Source: an uncultured Lachnospiraceae bacterium
GTDB taxonomy: Bacteria > Bacillota > Clostridia > Lachnospirales > Lachnospiraceae
Assembly: GCA_947626745.1 (NCBI GenBank)
Contig: CANQTF010000009.1
Coordinates: 1 to 64,000, forward strand
Reading direction: 5' to 3'
Length of the DNA stretch: 64,000 nt
In this document: positions 45,014 to 53,560 of the stretch, in pieces
Position numbering within the stretch: the stretch's first letter is position 1
Layout: every line of letters begins with the position of its first letter
The notes under the pieces: generated by a model
What the model was told of the DNA's origin: nothing
The model's input: the letters and a program-made list of their open reading frames with translations, nothing else
Databases searched by the model: none
Position numbers and translations under genes: made by a program

Positions 45014-45927
45014 GATTCTGCTACCTCCTTTATGGCATCTTCCACGTCAGCTACGCTCTCATCCAAGGTGATCAATTTGGCATCGTATTTATCGCAGACA
45101 CTCTCCGCAAGCCCCGGCTGCACATCTTTGATATCCGAGGTCGTGAGCAATACTTTACTGCCTTCCTGCCCGGAAAGCTGATTCGGAATATGGCTGTTAA
45201 GCTGATCCTCCATGTATGCGGAGCCGCCGCACTTGCATTCCACCGAGATCGTCTCACCGGGCTGTACGGTTGTTCCCAGAGCCTCTATCGGCTGATCGGT
45301 ATCATTCTTTGCAATCACGTCGGGTCGTGTACCGCCGCTCTCGCCTTCAACAACTTTTTGTTTTGCCTCCACATTTAATCCGGCATCTGCCATGGCATCT
45401 TTGACAGCCGTTTCCAGCAGCTGTCCTTTCAGATTGCTTAACTTTGACTGTGCGCTCCGAATTTCAGTCGGTGAAGCATTCGGATCATTCAGTGTCTCCA
45501 ACGCCTCAAGCTGCTTCTTCCACAATTCGGCCTTTTCCGGATGCCGCTCTATCAGTTTACGGATACCTTCCGGCGTTCCCACCGATTCTTCGATTTCTTT
45601 CACAAGCGGGTCGGACTTGTCTAAATCCGCCCCTTTCAGCTTGTCTCCCCCATCGTCGATATCCGACAGGGCATCTATGATGTCTTCCCCGTCGTCGATA
45701 TCCGGCAGGGCGTCGAGGCCGTCTCCTTCTTCATCGATATCCGGCAGGGCATCGAGGCCGTCTCCTTCTTCATCAATATCCGGCAGGGCATCGAGGCCGT
45801 CTCCTTCTTCATCAATATCCGACACGTCATCCGGGCTGTCTTTTTCATCGTCGGTATCCGACACGTATACGTCCGGCTTGGGTTTCAATATATCCGAAAG
45901 GGAATCCCTAAAATTACCAAATGCCAT
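45010..45927 (-). CDS. predicted PD-(D/E)XK nuclease with acidic tandem repeats
   Basis: The 305-aa protein has two parts. Residues 37-95 are an acidic tandem repeat (DIDEEGDGLDALP three times and two decayed copies). Residues 165-270 look like a PD-(D/E)XK nuclease: Glu172 in a first helix (LLETAVKDAM), Asp203 in GGTRPDVIAKN, and Glu230/Lys232 in ISVECKCGG, then a helix with Gln and a final strand KVLLTT. Spacing of the three motifs fits restriction-endonuclease-like folds. The HerA stop and its ATG overlap as TAATG. DNA cleavage is inferred from the motifs. Confidence 0.65.
   Translation of the reverse strand: MAFGNFRDSLSDILKPKPDVYVSDTDDEKDSPDDVSDIDEEGDGLDALPDIDEEGDGLDALPDIDEEGDGLDALPDIDDGEDIIDALSDIDDGGDKLKGADLDKSDPLVKEIEESVGTPEGIRKLIERHPEKAELWKKQLEALETLNDPNASPTEIRSAQSKLSNLKGQLLETAVKDAMADAGLNVEAKQKVVEGESGGTRPDVIAKNDTDQPIEALGTTVQPGETISVECKCGGSAYMEDQLNSHIPNQLSGQEGSKVLLTTSDIKDVQPGLAESVCDKYDAKLITLDESVADVEDAIKEVAES
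45650..45820 (-). repeat. 39-bp tandem repeat in the nuclease gene
   Basis: Four to five copies of a 13-codon unit (DIDEEGDGLDALP) lie head to tail. The middle three are almost identical at DNA level, indicating recent expansion. Copy number should vary between strains. Confidence 0.8.
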
Positions 45928-48900
45928 TACATCGGCCCCCTTCCTATAAATTTTTCATATCTTTCAACAAAAGAGTCCACATTCGGCTTGTCAGCAACAT
46001 ATTGCAAAATGAGCTGACGGATCCTCATAACCAGCTCGTTATTGTCAAGCTGCCACATTCGTTTGAGCTTTTCTTCCATTTTCTCGATTTCCTTGGAGGC
46101 ATCCTCTACGCCGTCCCTGAGGGCAATCGCCGCCGCTTTGCCCGCGAACAGATTGTATGCCACCTTTTGCATCTCCTTTTCGGTGAGCGGTTCTTTCCGC
46201 AGCACTTTCCGCAATATGTTCTGCGTATCGGGCGGATAAGGCAGTCCGGCGATCCAGTTGGCGATCCGATCTGCGGCTTCTTTCTCCATGCCTCTATTAT
46301 CGCGCATCTGAAACAAAATTTCAAAATATTCGTTGTACGCAATTTTCTCCGGGTCGGTCTTTTCCGCTGCCGCATCGGTCTGCGTCGCAGCGCCGTTCGC
46401 AGAAGGCGATGCGGATGCAGACGCAGGAGGCTCAGACGCAGGAGGCTTAGGCTCATACTTCTCAAATCTGCAAAGGACCGCTTCGACCCAGTCGTTCTGA
46501 TAGACTGCGGCCACTCCCCTCGGCAGCTTCGCCAGTTCTTCGATCTGATCCTCCCGCAGCGCTGCCGCTCTGCCGACCAGCTCCCTGTCCGCAGCATCGG
46601 GAAGTCTGAGGATTATCTTGGTGTTCGTGTTGCGGATCACAGCCTCGTCCAACAGCCCCGGCGCCTGATCGGCGATGATAAAGCCCTCGCCGTAGGTGCG
46701 CATCTCGGCAATGGAATTTGTCAGCATCTCCACCGATTTGCCCTGCAGATTCGCACTGTCCTGCGCCTGTCCGAACGACGTCCTTCTAAGCAGATTATGC
46801 GCCTCCTCCAGTACGGTCACATGTTGAAGATCCTCGTTGCTCACCGCCGATGAACTCATATGATACTCCTGCAGCTTCATGATCAGCACACCCATCAGCA
46901 GCGCCTTGGTTTCGACCGAACCCACTCTGCTGATATCCACTACGATGTTTTGCCGAAACATCTCCTCATCGGAAAGCTCGACGCCCGCACACAGCACTCT
47001 GCCGTTGATTCCGTTCGTCAGCGATTTGACACGCGTCACCAGCGCGCCGGCGTAATCGCTCTTGGTATCTTGGGAATATGCGGAACTGTTTACCACCTCC
47101 GGCAGTGCAATCAAAAGATCCTTAAAAGTCGGGAAGGCATCCGACAAATCGCACCGGCACCGGCTCGACACAAGATCCCAGCCCTTCTCGATATACGTCT
47201 TTTCTATGGCGTCCTTTAAGACGGCGGGCATAGCGGCGTACATCGGCCAGCACGCATTCAGGATCTCCGTCAACCGGTCAATGTGCTCCAAAACATGTAT
47301 GGGTCTATCCACACCTTCTCCCGTCGGAAAAGTAAACGGATTTATGCTGAGCAGTTCCATATCCGGCATATTGGGGTTTGTCCCGTAAACCTTATCGCAG
47401 ACGCCTTTGAGCGCATCTTTATACTCGCCCTTGGCTGGCTCAATGACCATAAAGTTTTTCTGCTTATCATGCAGTTCCGTCACGATCCGGTAAACGGTAT
47501 TTGACTTTCCTGTACCCGTAGAGCCCGTGACAAAGACATGGGACGCAAGGCTGTTCACGTCAAGCGATACCTTTTTGTTCTCGACCTGATACATATGTAC
47601 GACTTTTCCGATCTCCAGGAAATCCGCAGGATCGCCGTCCGGAGCATCCGCGCCATCCGTCTCGATCACGGAAAACCTGTGCGTTTCTCTTCCAAACGCC
47701 GCGCTGTTGATCACCGGAAATCCCGCAACGGATTTTCTGGGAAAATTCAGAGCCCGCACCAATTCTTTGCCGGAGATCAGCGTAAACAGATCCACTTCCG
47801 GGGGCAGCATGGAATAGTCCTCGTATTGCTCGCACTTCTCCTTGTCAAGGACAAATGCGGGATGCAGGATCCGTTTAAGATTTTCCAAAATAACCGCGGC
47901 TTCCTTTTGCTGATTTGTCCCATGCCAAAAATTGAGCACGGCACGGGACAGATAGGACTCCTCCCCCTGCGTCAACGCAAGATACATACGGGCCACATCT
48001 TTCGCGACAGCCGGAGCCTCCGATACCGCATAGGCTGCGAATCTCCACATCCCGAGGGCCGAGCACTGTTCCAGCCTTTTCATCTGGCTCTCCAGCAATT
48101 CCAGACTGTGCTTGACGGCATAATTCGTGATTGTTTTGTTCTTTCCCTGAATCTCCCCTACCGTCTCATTTCGGTTTACCGTTTTCCCAAAATTAAGGCC
48201 AAAATTTATGCCGGCATTTACGCCGAAATTCACACCGACATTCATTCCGACGCTTACGCCTGCATTTATGCCTATGCTCTTCGCCAGCGAACTGCCGCTG
48301 CCAAGAGTCGTGCTCTTGTTTACGGAAACCGACTCCTGCCATTCCGCATACGGAGACAGCGCATTATACATAGCAAACAGGAGATCCTTTTGCGTCTCCA
48401 CCTCCGCATCGCTTACCGGGCTGGCCAACAGGATCAGTCTATATTCTTCGTCCTTTTCCGGCACTATGCCGTCCAACAGCTTCTCCATGCTCTGACTGAT
48501 AAAATCCTCGGATTTATCCGTCGCAAGATTTGTCACGGCCGCCACGGAATACGCTTTCCTAACCTGGCAATTATCATTGTATCGGACGGTACCTTTCATG
48601 CAGTCTGGTACGCCCCACTTTTTCTTTTCTGTTATCTCTGCCCCCGGGAAATTGCCCCGTATTGCCCGCTGCAGCCTATCGCTGTATCCCGTCACAATAG
48701 CCCGATTCGATTTATCTCCTGTATTTACAACCGCCATGGTAACCTTGCACCCGTCTTGTTTTCTGTCATAGATCAGCGCAATATTACAGTTCTCCCCCGA
48801 TAAGGTCTGATATACGTTGATCAGCTTCTCTATATTCTTCTCTTCCGTATCGGTGACCCAGCGCGTAATGTCAAAGGATACGATCCTCGATGCCGCATCA

Positions 48901-49223
48901 AACTTAGAGGGATCAAAGGCGCATATCGGCTCATAGGCTTCGCCCACATACGGCAGATGCGCATTGTACAGCTTGATGCCCAAAGCGCCCAAAGCCCGTT
49001 GCGTCGATGTGTTCTCTTCGTCCTGATCCTCCTGAATAATAGAAAAGTAATCTTTTCTTGCTTCTTCGATCTCCTTCCTGAGTTTTTCCCCTTTCTCAGC
49101 CCGAGCGGCAAGATAACTTTTTTCCTTCTCCTGTATAGCGTTGTCAGCTTTTTGGGCAAACTGTACCGCCGCATCTTTAGCGCCCTGCCCCATCTCTTTG
49201 ACGCCCTGTACCATTTTCTTCAT
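45927..49223 (-). CDS. HerA/FtsK-like ATPase (DUF87-type)
   Basis: The protein (1098 aa from ATG 49223, which follows GAAGGGAAG; the ORF track uses a TTG eight codons earlier) has an N-terminal coiled-coil segment, an unknown mixed domain to about residue 310, a glycine tetrapeptide repeat (about 318-346), a helical region, then a HerA/FtsK-type motor. Walker A is GSTGTGKSNT near 565, followed by VIEPAKGEYKD, and Walker B is VTVLEEAHNLL near 803. A Pro/Ala/Ser-rich linker precedes a helical tail. Such hexamers pump DNA or work with nucleases. The next gene is a predicted nuclease, starting within its stop codon. Confidence 0.8.
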   Translation of the reverse strand: MKKMVQGVKEMGQGAKDAAVQFAQKADNAIQEKEKSYLAARAEKGEKLRKEIEEARKDYFSIIQEDQDEENTSTQRALGALGIKLYNAHLPYVGEAYEPICAFDPSKFDAASRIVSFDITRWVTDTEEKNIEKLINVYQTLSGENCNIALIYDRKQDGCKVTMAVVNTGDKSNRAIVTGYSDRLQRAIRGNFPGAEITEKKKWGVPDCMKGTVRYNDNCQVRKAYSVAAVTNLATDKSEDFISQSMEKLLDGIVPEKDEEYRLILLASPVSDAEVETQKDLLFAMYNALSPYAEWQESVSVNKSTTLGSGSSLAKSIGINAGVSVGMNVGVNFGVNAGINFGLNFGKTVNRNETVGEIQGKNKTITNYAVKHSLELLESQMKRLEQCSALGMWRFAAYAVSEAPAVAKDVARMYLALTQGEESYLSRAVLNFWHGTNQQKEAAVILENLKRILHPAFVLDKEKCEQYEDYSMLPPEVDLFTLISGKELVRALNFPRKSVAGFPVINSAAFGRETHRFSVIETDGADAPDGDPADFLEIGKVVHMYQVENKKVSLDVNSLASHVFVTGSTGTGKSNTVYRIVTELHDKQKNFMVIEPAKGEYKDALKGVCDKVYGTNPNMPDMELLSINPFTFPTGEGVDRPIHVLEHIDRLTEILNACWPMYAAMPAVLKDAIEKTYIEKGWDLVSSRCRCDLSDAFPTFKDLLIALPEVVNSSAYSQDTKSDYAGALVTRVKSLTNGINGRVLCAGVELSDEEMFRQNIVVDISRVGSVETKALLMGVLIMKLQEYHMSSSAVSNEDLQHVTVLEEAHNLLRRTSFGQAQDSANLQGKSVEMLTNSIAEMRTYGEGFIIADQAPGLLDEAVIRNTNTKIILRLPDAADRELVGRAAALREDQIEELAKLPRGVAAVYQNDWVEAVLCRFEKYEPKPPASEPPASASASPSANGAATQTDAAAEKTDPEKIAYNEYFEILFQMRDNRGMEKEAADRIANWIAGLPYPPDTQNILRKVLRKEPLTEKEMQKVAYNLFAGKAAAIALRDGVEDASKEIEKMEEKLKRMWQLDNNELVMRIRQLILQYVADKPNVDSFVERYEKFIGRGPM
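48186..48272 (-). repeat. 12-bp tandem repeat encoding (G-x-N-x) tetrapeptides
   Basis: Seven consecutive tetrapeptides of the form Gly-aliphatic-Asn/Ser-hydrophobic (GINA GVSV GMNV GVNF GVNA GINF GLNF) interrupt the HerA-like protein. Confidence 0.85.
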
Positions 49224-49248
49224 ATCATTCTTCCCTTCCGAGATCAAT

Positions 49249-49599
49249 TCATCTTTCGTTCACCAGAAACACTAAGACAGCCACGAGCGCTATCGCAATC
49301 ACGATCCCTGCCGCAATCACCAGCCATTTTGGCACGCCCTTATGCACCTCATCGCTGACCTCCGCCATATACAGATAGAATTCCCTGGATCCTGCGCCTC
49401 TTACACTGAGCGCTCTCAGTTCCTCGAGATACTCCATGCTCCACGGCTTGGGTTTTCTCGTCACAACATAGCTGTTAAAGCAATCTTCTCCATACTGCTT
49501 TGCGATCCTGTCCAATTCCCTTTCCACTTCAGGTCTGTGGATCTCCCCGTTTACGATCCTCGAGACCAACCTGATCTGCTCCTCCACTGCTCCCATCAT
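49249..49599 (-). CDS. 116-aa tail-anchored membrane protein
   Basis: The cytosolic N-terminal part of about 88 residues (VEEQIRLVSRIVNGEIHRPE) is followed by a C-terminal TM helix (WLVIAAGIVIAIALVAVLVF), so the protein is tail-anchored with its domain in the cytosol. GGAGG is 7 nt before the ATG, which overlaps the GTPase stop. It may link the GTPase or the ATPase to the membrane. Family not recognised. Confidence 0.75.
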   Translation of the reverse strand: MMGAVEEQIRLVSRIVNGEIHRPEVERELDRIAKQYGEDCFNSYVVTRKPKPWSMEYLEELRALSVRGAGSREFYLYMAEVSDEVHKGVPKWLVIAAGIVIAIALVAVLVFLVNER

Positions 49600-51971
49600 C
49601 TCTGTCCCTCCGTGCTTCTTTTTTGAAACGCTATCTGCTGTTCGATCTTTCTTTTCTCTTCTTCAATCTGACTGATCTGCGCATTTTTTGTATCGATCTC
49701 TTTCTCATACTTCGCGAGCTGATCGGCTATTTCTTTCAACTCAGGATTGAAGGAAATGATATTATTTTGCAGTTTTCCTATGACGGCAGCCGTCATCGCT
49801 TCAAAATTTTGCTCATTCATCGTTGTTGCATCATGATTATTTTTGAAAATGTTCTCCTCAAGAGTACTCCGATATTGCCTGATCCATGCGCCTTTGTCTT
49901 CCCGCACTTTTTGCTTCTTCTCCGCCCACTGTTTCCGCCCCAAGGCCCTAAAGATCTTACCGACCAAAGAATCTGTTTTTCCCAATGCGAGCCGGAACAC
50001 ATCATGACGATTCGGCACCTTCGCCGTTTCCATCAGATTATCCGCCAGGAGCTTTTTCTGATCCTTTGTCAGCGCATCGCTGTCATACACAATTTTCAGG
50101 AGCTTGTCCTTCAGGTCTTGCGTACACTCTGCCCAATATTTTTCTGTGGATTCGGTTGCTTCCTTGGCATAATTTGTGATATCCTCTTGATATGCTTTAG
50201 TCAGCTCGCTTAGAAACCATTCCTGATTATCGACATCTATTTTCCCTCCACATTTTTTTTGAGCCTCGTCTATGCTTCCCCTGATCCGCGATTCTTCCGT
50301 ATACTTCTTTACTATGAGGTCTATTGCCCCATTCGCAAACTCTGTGGTATACTTAGCGTATCTTTCCTTGCACGTCTCCTTCAGCTTGCTTATCAATTCC
50401 TTTTTCTTATCGTCCAGCCATGTTTGATGAGTTCGGCGGAGATTTTCACTTACTTCTTTGGCAATTTCTATTTTCTTTTCTGCTTGTTCCGCCGCTTTCG
50501 TCAGATACCCGATCGCATTCAGGCACTTGTTGTATAACGCATATTTCTTTGCGAAGCCGCCTATATCCTGCGCGACACACGGTATCCCGCTGTTCCACAG
50601 AAGCGAGGCATCGCCGTCTTTCGCACGGCCCTCCAGCTCCTCTTTTTCGTCCTCCGGAAGGATATTGTAGGTAGGCAGATCTAGGTAAAAGTCGTCGTCT
50701 TTATCTTTGAATTTATTCTCGTGATCTTTGTAAGTAGCATAATATTGCTGATCGAACCAGCTCGTGCGCTCTAAGGGGCGCTCCTTCTTGCCGCCCAGCC
50801 CTATAATGGAGGAGACAAAGTATACGCGGGCCGGTCTGTAGTTTAGCTGCCGCTGTTCCTCTCTTTTTGCAACAATCGTTTGCAAAGCAGACGGAATCTT
50901 GTCATCGCATCGATTGACAACGATCAGCATATTGGAGAGATCCAGTTTCCCATCCAACTCGTCAAGAATTTCATCGAGTTCCGTCTGCGCCGCCTTATCC
51001 AGGCTATCCGGTTTCGCCACAATGATCGGCAGTCCGTTTGTCTGTTCTTCCATGGCTTCCCGCAGGACTTCCAGATGCTCCTTGTGCCCCGCCGAATCCG
51101 ACCCCGGCGTATCATAGATAACAAAGTCATAATCCTTCGGCAGATCCGACGCGTCAAAAGGAACGTGAATCTCAATCATATCAGCCAGTTTCTCCCGATT
51201 CTCCTTATGATTGCCGAATTCATTCAGTGCAGCGAGCGTCCAGTACATCGCCCCGCTCTCCGTCTCAGGTTTTTTCTCCTCCAGCTTATTCTGTATCAGC
51301 TTTATGATCTCACTGACGGAACGCGGCGTGACCTTCGGCACAGACCCGTCGAAGGTCAGTGTATACTCTTGGTTCTGAACGCTAAAGCGGATCGAAGATT
51401 CCGCTGACGCCCTTATCTTATAGATTCTTGCCGTTTCAGGATTGTCAGCGCTCGGCAGTATCTCCCGCCCGATGAGGCTGTTGATAAAGGCGGACTTGCC
51501 GGAGCTGTACAACCCCATAACGCACAAAACGATCTCCTCTTTGACCGTTTCCTGATACTTGTTGATAACGCTTTCCATCTCAGGATCCGGATAGTCCTTG
51601 AAATATTCCTCCAACACGTTGAATGACCTCTCTATCTGCTTTATGACATCTTTGGCACATTTTATTTCCCGTTCTCCATGGGCAAGCTTGATATTATCCT
51701 CAGGGAAAAAAGTGGTCAGAACCGTTTTTAAGGCGCGATAGTCGTCCTCCGTGCCTTCAAAGGAAAGGCACATGCCTTCTTCTTCGTTGTAAAAGCATTC
51801 CTTAATACAATCGAATATCTTGTATGCTATGTGTGAGACAGGCCATTTTTTGGCTTCATCCACACCAAAAAAGGTGTCACCTATACCCACGTCCTCTTTA
51901 CTGCCGTTTCCAATCCAGAAATATTGATTTTCCTTGTGATACGGGTCGCTCTGCATTACCATTTCTTCCAT
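49596..51971 (-). CDS. dynamin-like large GTPase
   Basis: The 791-aa protein has an N-terminal region of about 140 residues, then a GTPase domain with P-loop GLYSSGKS (153-160), a Thr in PETARIYKI, the DTPGSD G3 motif near 287, and NRCD as G4 near 350. A long helical bundle follows and the end is a coiled coil (KEIDTKNAQISQIEEEKRKIEQQ). Size and layout match bacterial dynamin-like proteins, which remodel or sense membranes; no TM helix is evident. It heads the five-gene operon. The start sits at the foot of an inverted repeat that loops out the GGAGAGGAG ribosome site. Confidence 0.8.
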   Translation of the reverse strand: MEEMVMQSDPYHKENQYFWIGNGSKEDVGIGDTFFGVDEAKKWPVSHIAYKIFDCIKECFYNEEEGMCLSFEGTEDDYRALKTVLTTFFPEDNIKLAHGEREIKCAKDVIKQIERSFNVLEEYFKDYPDPEMESVINKYQETVKEEIVLCVMGLYSSGKSAFINSLIGREILPSADNPETARIYKIRASAESSIRFSVQNQEYTLTFDGSVPKVTPRSVSEIIKLIQNKLEEKKPETESGAMYWTLAALNEFGNHKENREKLADMIEIHVPFDASDLPKDYDFVIYDTPGSDSAGHKEHLEVLREAMEEQTNGLPIIVAKPDSLDKAAQTELDEILDELDGKLDLSNMLIVVNRCDDKIPSALQTIVAKREEQRQLNYRPARVYFVSSIIGLGGKKERPLERTSWFDQQYYATYKDHENKFKDKDDDFYLDLPTYNILPEDEKEELEGRAKDGDASLLWNSGIPCVAQDIGGFAKKYALYNKCLNAIGYLTKAAEQAEKKIEIAKEVSENLRRTHQTWLDDKKKELISKLKETCKERYAKYTTEFANGAIDLIVKKYTEESRIRGSIDEAQKKCGGKIDVDNQEWFLSELTKAYQEDITNYAKEATESTEKYWAECTQDLKDKLLKIVYDSDALTKDQKKLLADNLMETAKVPNRHDVFRLALGKTDSLVGKIFRALGRKQWAEKKQKVREDKGAWIRQYRSTLEENIFKNNHDATTMNEQNFEAMTAAVIGKLQNNIISFNPELKEIADQLAKYEKEIDTKNAQISQIEEEKRKIEQQIAFQKRSTEGQR

Positions 51972-52015
51972 GTAGAATAATCGCTCCTCTCCGCAGTATA
52001 TGCCATTATTCTACA
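51971..52015 (-). promoter_or_regulatory. inverted repeat enclosing the GTPase ribosome-binding site
   Basis: TGTAGAATAAT (51971-51981) and ATTATTCTACA (52005-52015) are a perfect 11-bp inverted repeat. In the mRNA the loop of 23 nt holds GGAGAGGAG and the stem ends at the A of the start codon. The upstream arm also contains TAGAAT, a possible -10 box. Confidence 0.6.
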
Positions 52016-52175
52016 CCATTCTTTCCGATTTGTTGTATGCTGCCGGCATACATATGTACTTTTTTTCATGCGTTAAGTTTGGGCGGCAATAAAAATGTCT
52101 GCTATTTTTGCATAATCCAGCTTTGTATCTGCATATACTATGGCGTGATTATATGCAGAAAATCGGAGCGTCTTC

Positions 52176-52204
52176 TTTACTTTATGCATATAAACCGCTA
52201 TAAT
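52176..52204 (+). promoter_or_regulatory. predicted promoter of the fic gene
   Basis: TTTACT (52176-52181) and TATAAT (52199-52204) are 17 nt apart. The motif ATATGCAG or its complement recurs around it (near 52129, 52151 and 52206), and ATATGCAGAAA plus CGGAG is directly repeated at 52151 and 52206, which may mark operators or a small duplication. Confidence 0.6.
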
Positions 52205-52229
52205 AATATGCAGAAACGGAGAACAAAGT

Positions 52230-53276
52230 ATGAAAAGATTTGACTACTCTTTTTTGGATAACGGGATGCTTCCGGCCGGTCTTGTGAATCTGACTGCGAA
52301 TATTGCGGCGCTCAAAACCATGGCGGGCGTCCGGAAAGAGGCATACGCACAGATCTTTACAGAGCTGGAGGCGGTCGCCAAGGTGCAATCCGTCAAAAGC
52401 TCCAACGCCATTGAGGGGATCGTCACCAGCGACGAGCGTATCGCCGCCATTGTCAATCAGAACAGCGCGCCCCTAAACCACAATGAGGCAGAGATCGCCG
52501 GATATAGGGATGCGCTGAATGCCATCCACTTGGGCTTTGACCATATCGACTTTACACAGCAAAATATTCTCCGTCTGCATGAGATAATGATGTCCATTGC
52601 CGGTTATGAATACGGCGGACAGTACAAGACGGACAACAACGTGATTTTGGAAGTGGACGCAGACGGCAATCGCCGCGTGCGCTTCCGTCCGACTTCCGCC
52701 GCAGAGACCCCGAAAGCAATGGAACAGTTGGAGCTGGCCTATCTTGCGGCACGGGACGACGCGAATATCAATCAGCTTCTGCTGATCCCCTGCGTGATTT
52801 TGGATTTCCTCTGCATCCACCCGTTCCGGGACGGCAACGGCAGAATGTCCCGTCTGCTTTCCCTGCTGCTCCTTTATAAAAACGGGTATGACGCCGGAAA
52901 ATATGTGTCCTTTGAGGAACAGATCAACAACTATAAAGCCTATTACTATGAGGCTCTGCGGCAGTCCTCCGCCGGGTGGGACACGAATGAAAACAGCTAT
53001 TTCCCCTTTATAGAAAATTTCCTCTCCACGCTCTATATGTGTTATAAGGAGTTGGATAAACGGTTTGCCGTGGTCAACGGAAAGAAAATCACGAAAAAAG
53101 CGCGTGTGGAAGCCACGGTGTTGAATAGCCTGACGCCTCTTTCCAAAGCGGAGATATGCAAGATCCTCCCGGATGTCAGTCCGACTACCGTGGAGGCCGT
53201 GCTGGGCGCAATGGTCAAAAGCGGTTCCGTTCAGCACATTGGCAGCGGAAGATCTACAAGATATATGAAAAAGTAA
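52230..53276 (+). CDS. Fic family protein (class II, with C-terminal winged helix)
   Basis: The 348-aa protein has a Fic domain with the catalytic motif HPFRDGNGRMSR (His197), which transfers AMP or another nucleotide part to a target hydroxyl. The inhibitory helix motif SNAIEG (S58 to E62-G63) precedes the Fic core, so it is a class II, self-inhibited enzyme. A C-terminal winged-helix region (LTPLSKAEICKILPDVSPTT) could bind DNA. All key residues are intact. GGAG is upstream of the ATG. It is divergent from the GTPase/HerA operon; a role with it is possible but unproven. Confidence 0.9.
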   Translation: MKRFDYSFLDNGMLPAGLVNLTANIAALKTMAGVRKEAYAQIFTELEAVAKVQSVKSSNAIEGIVTSDERIAAIVNQNSAPLNHNEAEIAGYRDALNAIHLGFDHIDFTQQNILRLHEIMMSIAGYEYGGQYKTDNNVILEVDADGNRRVRFRPTSAAETPKAMEQLELAYLAARDDANINQLLLIPCVILDFLCIHPFRDGNGRMSRLLSLLLLYKNGYDAGKYVSFEEQINNYKAYYYEALRQSSAGWDTNENSYFPFIENFLSTLYMCYKELDKRFAVVNGKKITKKARVEATVLNSLTPLSKAEICKILPDVSPTTVEAVLGAMVKSGSVQHIGSGRSTRYMKK

Positions 53277-53316
53277 TGTGGGGGTAATCCGCATAACAAA
53301 AAAGCACAGTCGTTAT

Positions 53317-53473
53317 ATCTGCGGAACTCAAGAGCTGAACCTCGATTCCGCTCCGCTTCATCTCGGTCATCTCTTGGATTCGCGCATGCCCCTGCATTCG
53401 CGTAGATTATCTGCGGAACCCAAGAGCTGAACCTCGATTCCGCTCCGCTTCATCTCGGTCATCTCTTGGATTC
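53317..53473. repeat. 92-bp tandem repeat unit (1.7 copies)
   Basis: Two 65-bp copies (53317-53381 and 53409-53473) differ at one base and start 92 nt apart. Each is an imperfect hairpin with CCAAGAG/CTCTTGG ends. The minus strand of each reads MTEMKRSGIEVQLL. GATTATCTGCGGAAC beside copy two is repeated in inverse orientation at 53545-53560. Confidence 0.75.
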
Positions 53474-53493
53474 CTATGGAATCTCGGATATAT

Positions 53494-53535
53494 AAAAAAG
53501 CACAGCCGCAAGTGAACTTGCGCTGTACTTTTTTC
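53494..53535. terminator. bidirectional terminator between fic and rpsI
   Basis: AAAAGCACAGCCGCAAG pairs with CTTGCGCTGTACTTTT with small mismatches, flanked by A and T runs. It serves rpsI on the minus strand and fic on the plus strand. Confidence 0.75.
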
Positions 53536-53560
53536 CATATCCTCGTTCCGCAGATAATCC

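Noticed and set aside
53317-53473. CRISPR array or tRNA
   Set aside because: There are only two copies at 92-bp period with no unique spacers, and no tRNA cloverleaf or TTCGA-type arm in the right place.
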